From: Leucaena leucocephala | Taxonomy: Eukaryota > Streptophyta > Magnoliopsida > Fabales > Fabaceae | Direction of reading: 5' to 3' | Assembly (NCBI GenBank): GCA_037074615.1 | Contig: CM073558.1 | Location: 3,959,501 to 4,023,500, forward strand | Length of the DNA: 64,000 nucleotides | Part shown: positions 12,743 to 25,041 of the stretch, piece by piece | Numbering within the stretch: position 1 is the first letter of the stretch | How the letters are laid out: the number at the start of each line of letters is the position of its first letter | The notes under the pieces: generated by a model | What the model was told of the DNA's origin: nothing | The model's database searches: none | Seen by the model: the letters and a program-made list of their open reading frames with translations, nothing else | Made by a program: the position numbers and the translations under genes

Positions 12743-15700
12743 ATGGTTGCAATGGGAAAGATAATGGAGGATGTGAAGCCAGCGGTGATGATGGTACTGG
12801 TTCAAGTGGGATATGCAGGAGTCAGCATTTTATACAAAGTCGTTGCCAATGATGAAGAAGCCAGCTTGACCATTCTCATGGCTTATCGTTTTCTCTTCTC
12901 TGCTACTTTCATGGTCCCTCTTGCTTTCTTCATTGAAAGGTCACCCCCTCTCTCTCTACATTATATTATAATTTATAAGTTTAAGGTGTCCTTCCATCCA
13001 ACATGTTATAATTAGTCTTTGGATGAGAGCCCCCAATAGACGATCTTGGAAAGGGCTACCTATAGAGATAAGGTCTATAGCTTCACGGAAGCTTGGGGAA
13101 ATACCATAATGTTGCCACTCTCCTTCCCTTGTAAGCTAGTCTTTTGGGATAAATTCTTCCTTTAAATTTATGCTTGCAATAACTTGAAGTTACACGTGTT
13201 TTCTAATTTTGTTCATCGATCGCAGGGTTCCTTCTTTTACATTTAGCTTACTTTCTGTTTCTGTTTAGTGTAACTGTGTTATTATGCAGCTAATTAAAGC
13301 AAGCTTTAACCTTAACTGATACGAGTTTTCTGATTTCTTCATTACTGGTGCAAGGGAAAGAAAATTTACGATTTGGATTTGGACATAGTGAAAATGAAAG
13401 TTTTGGGAGAAAATTGGGGCGATTATATTATTTATGCCTACTTTAATTTGTACTCTCTAGAGTTTCGTTTTAATTGATTTTCTGACTGGGAGAATAGGAA
13501 ATTAATCTATGAGAATGTGATCACAGGAAGAGCAAACCCAAAATCACAGGGAAAGTGCTGTTACAAGCATTTATGTGTGGATTATTTGGGTAAGTTGTTC
13601 AATTACAATAATTTTCATATTTCATTCAATAAAATAAAATTTAGAAATATTGAATAATATTTCATGAAAATAGGATTAAAGAAAAAAATGAAAAGCTCTT
13701 TGAGAGACTTATTATATTGATATTGAATTATTATTATTATTATTATTGATGATCATCTCTCTCTCTCTCAGGGCTTCATTGCAACAAAACTTATTTGTGC
13801 AAGCAGTGTCTTTAGCGGGAGCAACCTACGCTACGGCCATGTACAACCTCGTTCCTGGTGCAACCTTCGTCTTAGCCGTTTGTTTTGGGTAGGTCCCACA
13901 CTCTCTTTTTGTTTTTTGTTAAAAAAACATTCTCATTTAAACCAAGGCCCCCGTAGATTAAGATCATCTTAATTAATTTGTATCATGGAATACTTAAGAA
14001 TTGTAATTACATTATGTTACTAACTTGTTTTAATTTTTAATATGGCACTTAATTTTGATCATTTATTACATTGAAAGATGAAATTGAAAAGAATTGATAT
14101 TTTTTTTACAAGAGCAATATGCATTGAATTAGTTAAAATTAGACGTAAAAATTAAATAATTAATTCATATATATTAATAAAATTAATTAATTTATTTATT
14201 TTTAAAAAATATGTGTTGAATTTCTTAAAGTCTCCATTTTAATTATTCATATAAAAAATTATTCCTTTAATGAAAAATATTTTTATATGTATAATTAACA
14301 ATAAAAATTTAAGAAAAAAATTATAATTTTAAGAGATAAAATGGATTAGAGTTTTATATTTAAAATTATAATAAATTTTTTTATTATCTCTTACTCTTTT
14401 GGTGTTATTTATAAGTCAGTTATATCATGATTTATTAGAACCAATAAAAACTTTAACTTCATTACATCACCTAAAGATTTAATAATTTATAACTTTATTT
14501 TTATTTAATATCATTATACACCATAAAAATAAAATCTAATGATAATAAATAAAAAATAAAATTATATATTTATGTTAAAAAATTAATAATATGGCTTAGG
14601 ATCAAACAAAAAATTCTCTGCCTTGTACATTATATCATAGGAGTATATTTTAAACTGGAGAAATATTATTTTCTTAAAAACATAAATGTTATATTTATAA
14701 GTGGATGGAATATTTTAGCTAATAATATGAGTCAATTTGTGGTAGATTGGAAAAGATGAACATAGGAAGACTATCAGGGAAGGCGAAGGTGGCAGGGACA
14801 ATAATGGGAATTGGTGGGGCCATGATGCTGACATTCTATAAGAGTACTGAGTTACACTTATGGTCAACTCATTTGAATATTATGAAACATGTGGCCCCAC
14901 AGAAGGTGGCGTCCAATCAAGTTTGGGGAATTGCTTTGGCTTGTGGCACGTGTCTCTCCTATTCACTGTGGTTGATTATTCAGGCAAGGTTGAGTGAGAA
15001 ATTCCCATGGCCATATACGAGTGCTGCTTTAATGTCAGTTATGGCTGCAATTCAATCCATCCTATTTGCACTCTTCATGGAACGTGATTGGTCTCTTTGG
15101 AAGCTTCGTTGGAATGTTTTCCTTCTCACTGCTATCTATACGGTATCCTCCCATTAACTCTCTTCCAATAATTACTATTTTTATCATAATTATATTTTTT
15201 AAAAAAATTAAAAAATTATATAAATTAATTACTCCTTTCAATCATAATTATAAAAATTTATTAACTTTTTTTAAAAATTAAATTAATTAATTAAATATAA
15301 TTAAATTCTACCTACTAAAATAAATTCATAATATATACACTTAAATATGTATAAATTAATAAATTAACTCTTATATTAATTATAATTAATAAATTTATTT
15401 GACTTATTATATATATTTAAAAAATATAACTAATTTTTATAATTAAAACTGAATATAGTAATTATTATTACTAAATCCAACTCTTAAAAATAAATATATA
15501 TTATATTACTTTTAATATATTTAAATTAATTAATTAATTATTATATTAATTATAAGTAATTAATTTATATGATTATAATAACGGATAGGGTAAAATGAGT
15601 GATTAGTGGTAAAGGCCTACAGTTTCTACAGCCCCTTGTATATTATATAATAGACCAATCCCCTGTGCACAACCAAATGAATACTGACCATACACGTATA

Positions 15701-16506
15701 AGCTACGTGCAGTTGTACAAATAATATCTAGCAATACCTACTATTATCTCTAAATATTATAATACTCTATTATAGTTTTGCCAATCTATCAAAAAAAAAT
15801 TAATTAATTATTATATTAAAATTTAAAAGAACATTACCAACAATTGTTTAAGTTTTAGGTGTCTCTACTTACTATTAACAAGTTTTAATTTTTGTCTTTA
15901 TATATCAGCCTATTTAATAGCGTTAATACCATATCACTGAAGTTAATACCGTTAAACTTCAAATCAAATCTTTATCAAATTGTATAAAAACTATTTTAGA
16001 TGACATAAAGTATATGAACGAAAAATAATAAAAATATATATAATAAAACTAAAATTTATTAAAAGTATAAGGAATTAGAGTGAGTTTAACCTTAACATAA
16101 TTGATAATACGATCCATGCAATATATCATATTATTCAGTGGAAAATAAAGCTACTTATTATTGTTGTATTTAATTTGTTATTTAATTAACTTCATCATTT
16201 GAAATATCTGAAATTTAATTTATATATATATATATACACAAGGGAATTGTGGCTTCTGGACTGGCTTGGATTTTAATCACATGTGTTGTACGCCAAAAAG
16301 GACCACTCTACACTTCCATTTTCAATCCTCTCTTTCTCATCCTAGTCGCCATTGCTAGCACTTTTCTCCTAGATGAAATGTTGCATTTGGGAAGGTACGA
16401 ATTTACATTATTCTCTCTCTCTCTCTCTCTATATGTATATATCGTTTTGTTTACATATATATATATATATGTTTTCATTTAGTAGGGAGACTGATATATC
16501 TTAAAT

Positions 16507-16540
<34 letters not shown>

Positions 16541-16802
16541 CGTGATAGGATCGATTTTGATAATAATGGGGCTATATGCAGTCCTATGGGGCAAAGGCAA
16601 GGAGTTGAAGAAGAATAAAAAAGCAGATAATGAGATGAATGTTGAAGCAGAAAAAGAAGAAGACTCAGTTGAATTAGGATCAGACTCATTAAAGAGAACT
16701 ACCGCCACAATTCATGATCATCATCAGACGACGACTAAGGTTCCTGGCGGTTTCACTGTGACGACACTGTTTAGTTTTTTTCAGAAAACAACAGCAAAAT
16801 AA
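12743..16802 (+). CDS. WAT1-related (EamA/DMT family) transporter
   Basis: Six coding exons with consensus GT-AG borders and continuous phase: 12743-12939, 13527-13589, 13772-13888, 14746-15142, 16243-16394, 16541-16802, giving 395 residues, the normal length for the family. It begins MVAMGKIMEDVKPAVMMVLV. Family landmarks: AYRFLFSATFMVPLAF (exon 1), GLFGASLQQNLF (exon 2/3), ATYATAMYNLVPGATFVLA (exon 3), SYSLWLIIQARLSEKFPWPY (exon 4), GIVASGLAWILITCVVRQKG and FNPLFLILVAIAS (exon 5), IGSILIIMGLYAVLWGKGKE (exon 6). The protein should have ten membrane spans in two EamA repeats, with a charged cytosolic tail. Members of this family move auxin or amino acids across tonoplast or plasma membrane; the substrate here cannot be told. 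Introns 3 and 4 are AT-rich, and several introns contain TA or TC microsatellites. Confidence 0.93.
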
Positions 16803-16893
16803 CTAAAGGTTACTGATGAAGCAAATTAGATTATCATCTCGGACTCAAATGATCGAGAAGCTCATGAACACAAGTGCTGTAAAGGAGGAGAAT

Positions 16894-16929
<36 letters not shown>

Positions 16930-18029
16930 TTATCAGAGAAAGCTCATGGGAATTTACAAATTTGATGACAATGTGCTATTATCATTAATAAGTCAACAAA
17001 TTATAATGTTCTGAACGTACGTATGATTCTTGGTTTTGTTGTAGTTTTACTATTATATCCTTTGATTGTTCCCTTAGTTTTATCTACTACACAGAGTTCA
17101 TTTTGTAATAATGCATTTATCAAAATTTGCATTCGAGAATTTACTTTTATTTTCTAAAAAAAAATCTATTTTTAATTTGATATATGTTAACTCAAAAAAT
17201 TGCTCCACAATATTTTAACTATCAACATAAATCAACAAACCACTCAAAGTGTGGAACTAGTTCCGGTGTTAATAAGTGTAATTATGAGCCCAAAAACTTA
17301 TCACCATTGTGCACATTTTAGATCTAACTTGGATGGTTTAATTAATATTTTTATTTTTATTTTTTTCCAAAAAATATTTTATTGTGTACAGAATTTAAAA
17401 TAAAGATAATATCTTAATTGTTATTTATTTAAAAATATTTTTTATTTAAATATTATTAGTTAAAAATGTTAAACGAAAAGTATCATTATGATGAGCAGTA
17501 ATACTGGTTTTTTCAAAGTGCTATGCACTATGTTCACATGAATTATACTATTTGTAGCTTATATTATTCACATATCATTATTTTTTATTAATAAAATTAA
17601 ATGGTACACCAGCCAAAAAAACCATAATTAATGTTACAAAAATAATACATGTTTTATTAAAATTCAAAAGTAACAATTAATATACAACAAAGTATCTATA
17701 TATATTGATATCGATTGAATTAATCTTAAAAAATATGGAACTGTGTTGGATAATTAAAAAATAATAATCAACCAAAAATATGGATTGGTGCTATTACAAT
17801 CAATATATTCCGCGTTTATTGTTAGTGCGTGTTCCACATTTTTTGGTGCAACTGTGTGATATATATGGTTGACTTTTGTCAACAAATAAATAAATGCTAC
17901 CTATTATGAAAATCTGGTGTGTAATTCTAAATAAACATACAAATGGAACATTACTTATACATCAATCGTAATTAATTAGCTGTAAAAATATAATATTCAT
18001 GGAATATTTTAGAAATTAGAATTTAGTAT
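16803..18029. other. 3' flank of the WAT1-like gene, no further gene seen
   Basis: AT-rich, with a (TA)n run at about 16892-16926. No supportable open frame and no clear terminal-repeat element. The homology to the WAT1 upstream region starts at about 18030. Confidence 0.5.
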
Positions 18030-19199
18030 TAAGGAAAGGAAAATTAATGAGCTTGATTAACTTTAGGACATTATGAAAAGCCAATAGCCGAAATTGATTC
18101 TTCTTTAATCTTATGGCTTGTTAAGAACATTATTAAATACTAATTTAACTAAACACTATTTATTGTTTTATCTAAATATTCTTTTTCAACTGAAAAAGGT
18201 CTCCGAAATCTGATGCATAAGGCAATTAAACAAAGTATATCGTGTGGTTGGAACGCATCAATCGATTATAGATTTTGCTTTAACAAAATAATCCATTGAT
18301 TCAATGTAAAATGATATCCTTATCTCTTTAATATAATATATATTTAATTAATTTAATTATATTAAAAAAATTAATTAAAGTAGTTAATATAATATGTATT
18401 TTTTAAAATGTCTTAATCATTTTTTTAATTCCTTCTATTTCTTACTTGATTATTATTAATAAAGTATTAATATAAATAATTTAAAAAATAATAAATATAA
18501 AAAATATGTTATAAATTTAGGATTAAAATTAACTCTCTAATTAAATCATATATATTAAAGAATAGATTTATTGTAAGGTAAGAATAAGCTACTGTAAATA
18601 TTTTAGAATACATGCAAAGGAACAACCACCAACAGGATAATTTCAAATTAATTACGTACCAATGGTCCTAAAAAGAGGGATATAAATATTATCATCAAGT
18701 TGTCTTAAAATAGTGAAAGAGAGAGAGAAAGAGAGACAACTTCAAATTTATTTCTCTTATCAACCTTGTTTAGTTTAGAAGGGAAAGAAATATGATTTAA
18801 TTAAAAAATTAATAAATATATCCTTATCTATAAATTTATTTGCTTTTTATTTATAATATTTAAAATTATTATTTCTTAATTTATGAATCTAAAAAAAATT
18901 GTCTTATTTATATATTACCATCATTTTGTTTTTTTAATTAATGTGACCCATTTTAAAGTTAGTTGACATGAACACTTGGACTAGATATTACATAAGTCAT
19001 GTTATTGGATAATTAATTGATTAAATTTGTACAAATTCTAGAAATAAAACAGATGCATTTATAAATTTGATTTCTTAAATTCATTGAATGCCAAAGTAAT
19101 GTCTAACTTATAAACTGTAATTCTTAAATTCATTGAATTATCTCAAATTAGACTTATTTTGCTTGAAGAAAAATTAATGCAACAGCCTAAAATAATAAA

Positions 19200-19690
19200 G
19201 AAATGCTGGGAGCGAGATACTGATTAAACGAAATAAAAGATATTGAAGGCTTTATTTTATATGGAGATAATTCGTCTTGAGGAATTTCGGTAATGAAATG
19301 AATCAAAGACATGCACAAGAATTTCCGTAATGAAATGAACCGATTGAAGCAATCGGATCTAGGAAGAGATCATTTAAAAAGCTCGAACCTCTTGAAAGGG
19401 ATTAACGAAGAGGATATATTATACTCCGGGATAATGACAAAGAAAAATCGTTGAAGCTGATCGATGGGCTTTCGGTTTCTGAAATAGGGAAAGTAATATA
19501 AAGCAAGACAGAGCTTGTGGCCCAAGATTAACTAACACAGAATCTTTGAGGTTCGCAGATGCAGAACTGATAAGAGCAAAGAAATGTGGCGAGGATTTAG
19601 ATTTGAGAGTCGCTTGCACGCTTCAGAATGACACGGAGCAAGGGAGAGCGGACGCTGCGGGACAATGAAGAGAAACAGTGTTTTAAGTCA
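19200..19690. other. Less AT-rich island of unknown origin inside the pseudogene interval
   Basis: This stretch differs from its AT-rich surroundings in base composition and has no match in the corresponding part of the intact WAT1-like gene. The longest open frame is on the minus strand (19419-19619, 66 residues) and shows no domain I recognise. It contains two near copies of a 'GAATTTCxGTAATGAAATGAA' segment (about 19281 and 19321). It may be a captured gene fragment. Confidence 0.3.
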
Positions 19691-19776
19691 GGATGGCTAA
19701 ACTTGTAATATTAAAAAACTAGTAGGGACCATTTAGTTAAGATGAGACACAATATTTTTCACTCCTCCATTGACAG

Positions 19777-20670
19777 GGCATTGTTTAATTGGAAGTTTTA
19801 GAGAGGAAGGAAGAGGAAGGGGTATAAGTGTTTGGTTCAGAAACTGAAGGGGAAAGAAAAGAAATTTTTTGTCTTTTATTTGCTTCCCTAACCCGCCTCT
19901 CTGACGTGATTTTTGGAGGGGTGAAAAACTTTGCTTTATTTTTAGATAAAATTACCTATCACAATTTTTTAGAATTTCAATTCTATCCTTTGTTGTTTCA
20001 ATTGACTGTAATTGCAACTCTTAGAAGAAGAAGACGACGATGCACGCCTCTGCCTACTCAACTCCTCTATTCTCTAGAGAATGACAGCATTGCCACCAGC
20101 CTCTCCCTCACCTCCAACTACTCTCCTCGACTCTTACTCCTTTTATTGAAGTTTTCCACCTCCAAAGAACAACAATCGACGCTGTTGTAGAACAGAAAAG
20201 TATCTGCAACCTTAGATCCTTCTGTTGAAGTTTTTTGGCAAAGCTTCTTCCACCACCATAGACTACTATCGACTTCAACCTCATATTTGTGTCTCCTTGT
20301 TTCCCTCATTTTCTCTCTCTCTCTTTGTGACTTCTTGTTATCTAGAGAATTTTCTTTGCTCTGTTCTCTGATGAAAAATATTATATTCAATAAAGATAAA
20401 TAATAAGAAAAAAATTTAAATAAAAATAATAAAAATATATTTATCAATTTATAATAAACTCCCCTCCACTTCTAAACAAAACAAAAAATATATCATTTTC
20501 TTCCCTATTTATATCTCCTAAACTAACTTATTCTCCCTTTCGTTTAAACACATGTGGCCTAAATTTGGAGAGAGAAGAGTATAAAAAGACAAAATTTCAA
20601 ACACCTCTCCCCTCCTCTATTTTTTCTAATCAAATACACTTATACCTCCTCTCCCCTCCAAACAATGCCT
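19777..20670. mobile_element. Non-autonomous TIR element inserted next to WAT1 intron-1 homology
   Basis: The left end reads GGCATTGTTTAATTGGAAG and the right end, on the minus strand, GGCATTGTTTGGAGGGGAG. Both continue with purine-rich sequence and then GGTATAAGTGT. About 890 bp. The interior includes a C-rich, less AT-rich stretch (about 20020-20330) with no recognised protein. The right end abuts the first base of homology to WAT1 intron 1 (TTAGCTTA), which marks the insertion edge. The terminal sequence resembles PIF/Harbinger-like MITE ends, but a matched target duplication was not seen. Confidence 0.5.
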
Positions 20671-22744
20671 TAGCTTATCTTCTGTTTATTGTAACATTGT
20701 AACTGTGTTATTATCTAGCTGAAGCAATAAGCCTTAACCTTAACTTATACGAGTTTTCTAATTTCTTTATATATTACCGGTACAAAATTTATGATTTAGT
20801 TCAATTTCAAACTAAACTCTACCGTTTGTTTTAATTTGTTTCAAAAATCAAAACGAATGGTATCGAGTGATAAATCAAAGTCAAAATGCTCATCACTAAT
20901 GTTGAGATTTAATATAGTTTAATTTTTATATTTTAAATAATTTTTTAATAAATATAAAATTCAAAATAAAGATAATCTTATATTACTTGACTCAAAAATA
21001 ATTTTTTATTAAAAAAATCACAGATTAAAAGCTTCAAAATAATCATATTGTTTAGATTTAATTTAAACGATCTAGATCTTATCATAATAATCAGTATTTA
21101 GTGTTCGTAATTGTGATGAGCGCCTCTTATATTCATGAAAATAGGATTAGGGGGAAAAAATGGGAAGCTAAAAGTTTGAGAGAGGCTTATATTGAAGATT
21201 GATCATTGCAACAAAATTTATGCAACCTTCGTCTTAGCCGGTTGTTTCGGGTAGGTCCCACACTCTCATTTAACCCGATCCCCACATCAAGATCATCTCA
21301 AGTAATAATTTGTGTAATGAAATACCTACTTGATCTTAAAAAAAAATTTTATAAATCAATTATATTACTCTAATTTTTAATATATAATATAATTTAAAAG
21401 TTAAAATTAATCTTAAATATAAAAAAATATGTTATATATTTATTTAAATTATGTCTATTAATACTTCTTAAAAATAATTAAAATTAAAAAAATTAAAAAA
21501 TATAATTTTAATATTTTAAAAAAAACTCACTATATTAATTAATTCAACTAATTTTTTTAATATAATTAAATTAATTAAATATATTTTATATTAATAATAA
21601 AAGAAGGATTAATTAGGGATATTAGGTGGGGAAAAAAGCATTCCTCCATTCTTTAATTTAAAAGGTACTTAATTATGGACAAAATTGGAGTTTTCCTAAG
21701 CTTCTTTGGAATACTTTTCTTCTTACAAATGTTTATACGATATGGTTTCATAAATTCTTTTACCAATTATTATTAAATTTGTTTAAGTTATACAATTTGT
21801 GTAGATGATTCTATTTAGTAGAATAAGTTTTATTATTATCGTTGTAACATCTGAAATTAATTTTAATGTGTGTGTGTGTTTGTGTATATATATATATATA
21901 TATGCAAGGGAATTGTGACGTCATGACTAGCTTGAATTTTAATCACATCTGCTGTTTGCCAAAAAGGACCACTCTATGCTTCCATTTTCCTCCCTCTCTT
22001 TCTTATAGTAGTGGCCATTGCTAGCTCTTCTCTCTTGGATGAAAGATTGCATTTGGGAAGGTACAAATTTACACATATTTCTCAGGAGAGATCGCGATCG
22101 GATTGCACTCCTTCTCTGGCTTCGTCTTCCACTGCCGTCTTCAGGCAGACAGCACTGCTGCACCATCAGGTCAATCTCTCTTCCTCCTCTGGCTTAATTT
22201 ACATATATTCATTGATTTTAATTAATTTTAAGTGCCAATTTCTTAATTTAAATAATTCAATTATTTGAAATTCATAAAAAGGAGAGGAGTATTTATATCA
22301 TTAAAATAAAAACAATAACCTCGATCCTAGATAGGACCAAACAAAGGGTTATATTTTAATATATTTTCTACTATATGAGGTTCTAAGAAAAATCTAATAA
22401 TAAAAAACTCCTACAGATAATTAAGTTCGTGTTTGAATTGGTGTTTTGAAACCCTAATATAACTTTTTGATTGTGATTTTATGGTTTAATAAATATATGA
22501 GAAGAGTTTCTTACTGTTTAAGAAAATGACTTGGAATATTTGTTATATATATTATATGCAAAACTCTCAAAATTAATTAAATTAAAACTATCAGTCAATG
22601 AAATTAAATTCTCTTTAGAGCCATATATGTTGCTCTAATTCTACTATGAAGGAGGCTGGGAATCATTATTGATGAAATGTTAAATTCTTGGGAAAAAATT
22701 GTTGAGCTAAATGAATCATAAATTTAATTTAATTTAATTTAACT

Positions 22745-22830
22745 TGAAAGGCCCAAAGTTCTTTCATTTTTCAACCCTCTCACTCTTGTTCTACTCGTCA
22801 TTACTGGCTTTCTAATCTTTAGATGACATA
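22745..22830 (+). pseudogene. Relic of exon 5 from a third WAT1-like copy
   Basis: Reading + strand, this patch encodes G-P-K, then after a one-base shift SFFNPLTLVLLVITGFLIF and a stop. It aligns with the exon-5 segment of the intact gene (GPLYTSIFNPLFLILVAIAS). The DNA also matches, from 'AAAGG' through 'CAACCCTCTC' to 'CTAGATGA'-like sequence. No flanking exons are recognisable. It shows the WAT1 cluster once had at least three copies here. Confidence 0.6.
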
Positions 22831-24440
22831 TCGTTGGTTCGAATTTTGATATTTCAATACTTGTCTTTAATATTATTTTCAAAAACAATTTTAAAATATT
22901 TAGTCTTCAACTATTATCAATGTTCTAGTGGCAATCATTTTATATTTTAAGATAATAGTCAATTCATCCTGTATAATATTAGTGTCGTTAAGAAAAAAAG
23001 AGACTTTATACTGTCTTTAAATAATAAGTTAGCCCAACTCTTTTCTAAAATTTTTTATACAAAAAAAAAATCCCTAATCATTGTAGTGGTCGAGAAAAAC
23101 ACTAATCATTACGTAGTTTTGATGCTAGTTGCAATTGCAATGATAAACACTGTGGTATTCATCGTTGTGGCTAGTCTATACCGTTAAAATATAGTTCAGA
23201 TTTAAAATTTTTAAATAAAAAATTATTTTTAAAAAAGTTGACATTTAAAAAATTATTTTATTTTAGGTTTTGTACATATTAGAATAATTTTTTGTTTAAA
23301 AATAAAAGTAAAAAAGTTACAATCCGAACCGCCTAAATTGGATTTGAACAATTCTCAGTAGTGTGATGAGCTCTTTATGCTCATCAATCTGCTTCGCACG
23401 AAAACTTGTTCCAATCATTGCCACGCTTGTATCTAATCTTAACCTAATTAAGTCAACATCTACTAATAAAGGTTGATCCAAGTGGTAAACAGTTCAGTAT
23501 CGTCTAAACAAGATATCGAGTTTGAGCCTTAGCGTATACAAAAAATTCTTATTGGGAGACTCATCCACCATAATTAAGTACGTGATGCGAATCAGATCAA
23601 GATATAATCAGGATAAAATTCTGATGAATCGGATAGGTAACAAAAAAAATTAACAACTATTTTGACTTTCTAATAATTAGGCCTAAGCAATAGCATAAAC
23701 CTAACTAGCTATTATTGAGCTTCTAAATCACGTGAACAATTGGGCCAAAACACATTCTAATTTAGTTAAACAAGTGTAGGAAATGAGTGTGTGTATGTGT
23801 ACGCATGTGTGTGTCTCGATTTTTGAGGATCTTTTGTGAGGTGACTAACTTTATAATATCATCAGAATCTCAACGTGCATATACGACATATATATATATA
23901 TATATAAAGTATGGTGGTAAATGTGATGATAACGATTAGTTGGGTTGGCCAGCTGAAAGAGCAAGAGCCAGTGTGGAGAGTGAAGACAAATATCTGGAAT
24001 ATGGAAATAATTAAATAAAAAAATAGAATTCGGTGCTATAAACAATAATATTGCATTAATTTAACATGCATACATGCGTTATACATATATAATTCAGTTA
24101 AACAGCCTAGCCTCTCCAACTACGGAGCCTACACAGCAGCTAGTTCCCTTCTAGTTAGAGAGAGAGAAGGACAAACAGAACAATATTAATATGGTTTAAA
24201 AAAATTATTTTATTTTTAGATTATAAATAAATTTATTTTTTTAAAAAAATTATATAAAAAAATTAATATATTTATGTGCTACACAATGCTTGTACAACTA
24301 TGCAACCCTCACCCCTCAAACCAACACCACTTCTTTTATGCCCTCGTCCACAAATTTTATTAAATTCTTTAAATTTTAAAAAATGAGGGCAGCCATGTGT
24401 GTGCCAAAATATTAAATTCCATATGGGTCCAAAATACATA

Positions 24441-24442
<2 letters not shown>

Positions 24443-24479
<37 letters not shown>
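24443..24479. repeat. (AT)n microsatellite
   Basis: Nearly perfect alternating AT tract of about 37 bp, continuing with a short interrupted run to about 24489. Confidence 0.9.
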
Positions 24480-24489
<10 letters not shown>

Positions 24490-25041
24490 AGTTCGTTTCC
24501 ATTGGGCCTTAACTGGCATCCATCTGTAGCCCCAGGAAGCGTTATCTGCTTTAATTAATTCTTTAAATATAAAACAAATCATAACTTGACACCTGTACAT
24601 CGTTCAGGTCTTATGAATCTAATTGTCCCTTAATCCCTAAAATCAACGTCCCATGCCCATGCCAGCGTCCTTGTTAATTTTTGGATATTATCATTCATCC
24701 TTTGTCTCAGTACATGATCATACCATATACTTCCAACATATCCCCCAGATTTATCAAATTTTAGGGGTCATGTCAGTCGCAAGTCGTAACCCAAGAAAAA
24801 AAAAATAGTACTTATTTTGTTTCCCATCCAAAGATTACTAATATTTTTAAATTTTAATAATTACAAAATGAAACACGGTAAGACGATGTTGTATTAGTCA
24901 TTAATAAAATCCTAATACATTGTACCATATAACACATTCTTTATAATAATAAAAAAAAAAGAAAAAAGAAATGCCGAAGAGAGAACAAAATCTTGCGTAT
25001 TTACATGATATATGGGCATTAAATTAGAAAATAAGTCTCTC

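Larger units (their letters stand above)
18030..22070 (+). pseudogene. Decayed tandem copy of the WAT1-like transporter gene
   Basis: Pieces match the gene at 12743-16802 in the same order. 18040-18275 matches the upstream block at 11060-11300. About 18600-18735 matches the leader just before the intact gene, including its GA-repeat. About 20669-20800 matches intron 1 (13245-13370). 21145-21300 matches the exon 2/3 region, but with an internal deletion joining 'CATTGCAACAAAA' to 'GCAACCTTCGTCTTAGCC', so most of exon 3 is gone. 21906-22062 matches exon 5, with in-frame TGA codons right after GIVTS and again three codons later. I find no counterpart of exon 1, exon 4 or exon 6. The 19.8-20.7 kb part is occupied by a separate inverted-repeat element. 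Clearly non-functional. Confidence 0.85.
22071..25041. other. Intergenic region between WAT1 relics and the F-box/kelch gene
   Basis: Mostly AT-rich. A GC-richer 90-bp patch with no match in the intact gene follows the exon-5 relic (about 22083-22175). A third WAT1 exon relic lies at 22745-22830. (TA)n runs occur at about 23888-23906 and 24443-24479. The last 550 bp should include the 3'UTR of the minus-strand F-box/kelch gene. No other gene seen. Confidence 0.5.
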
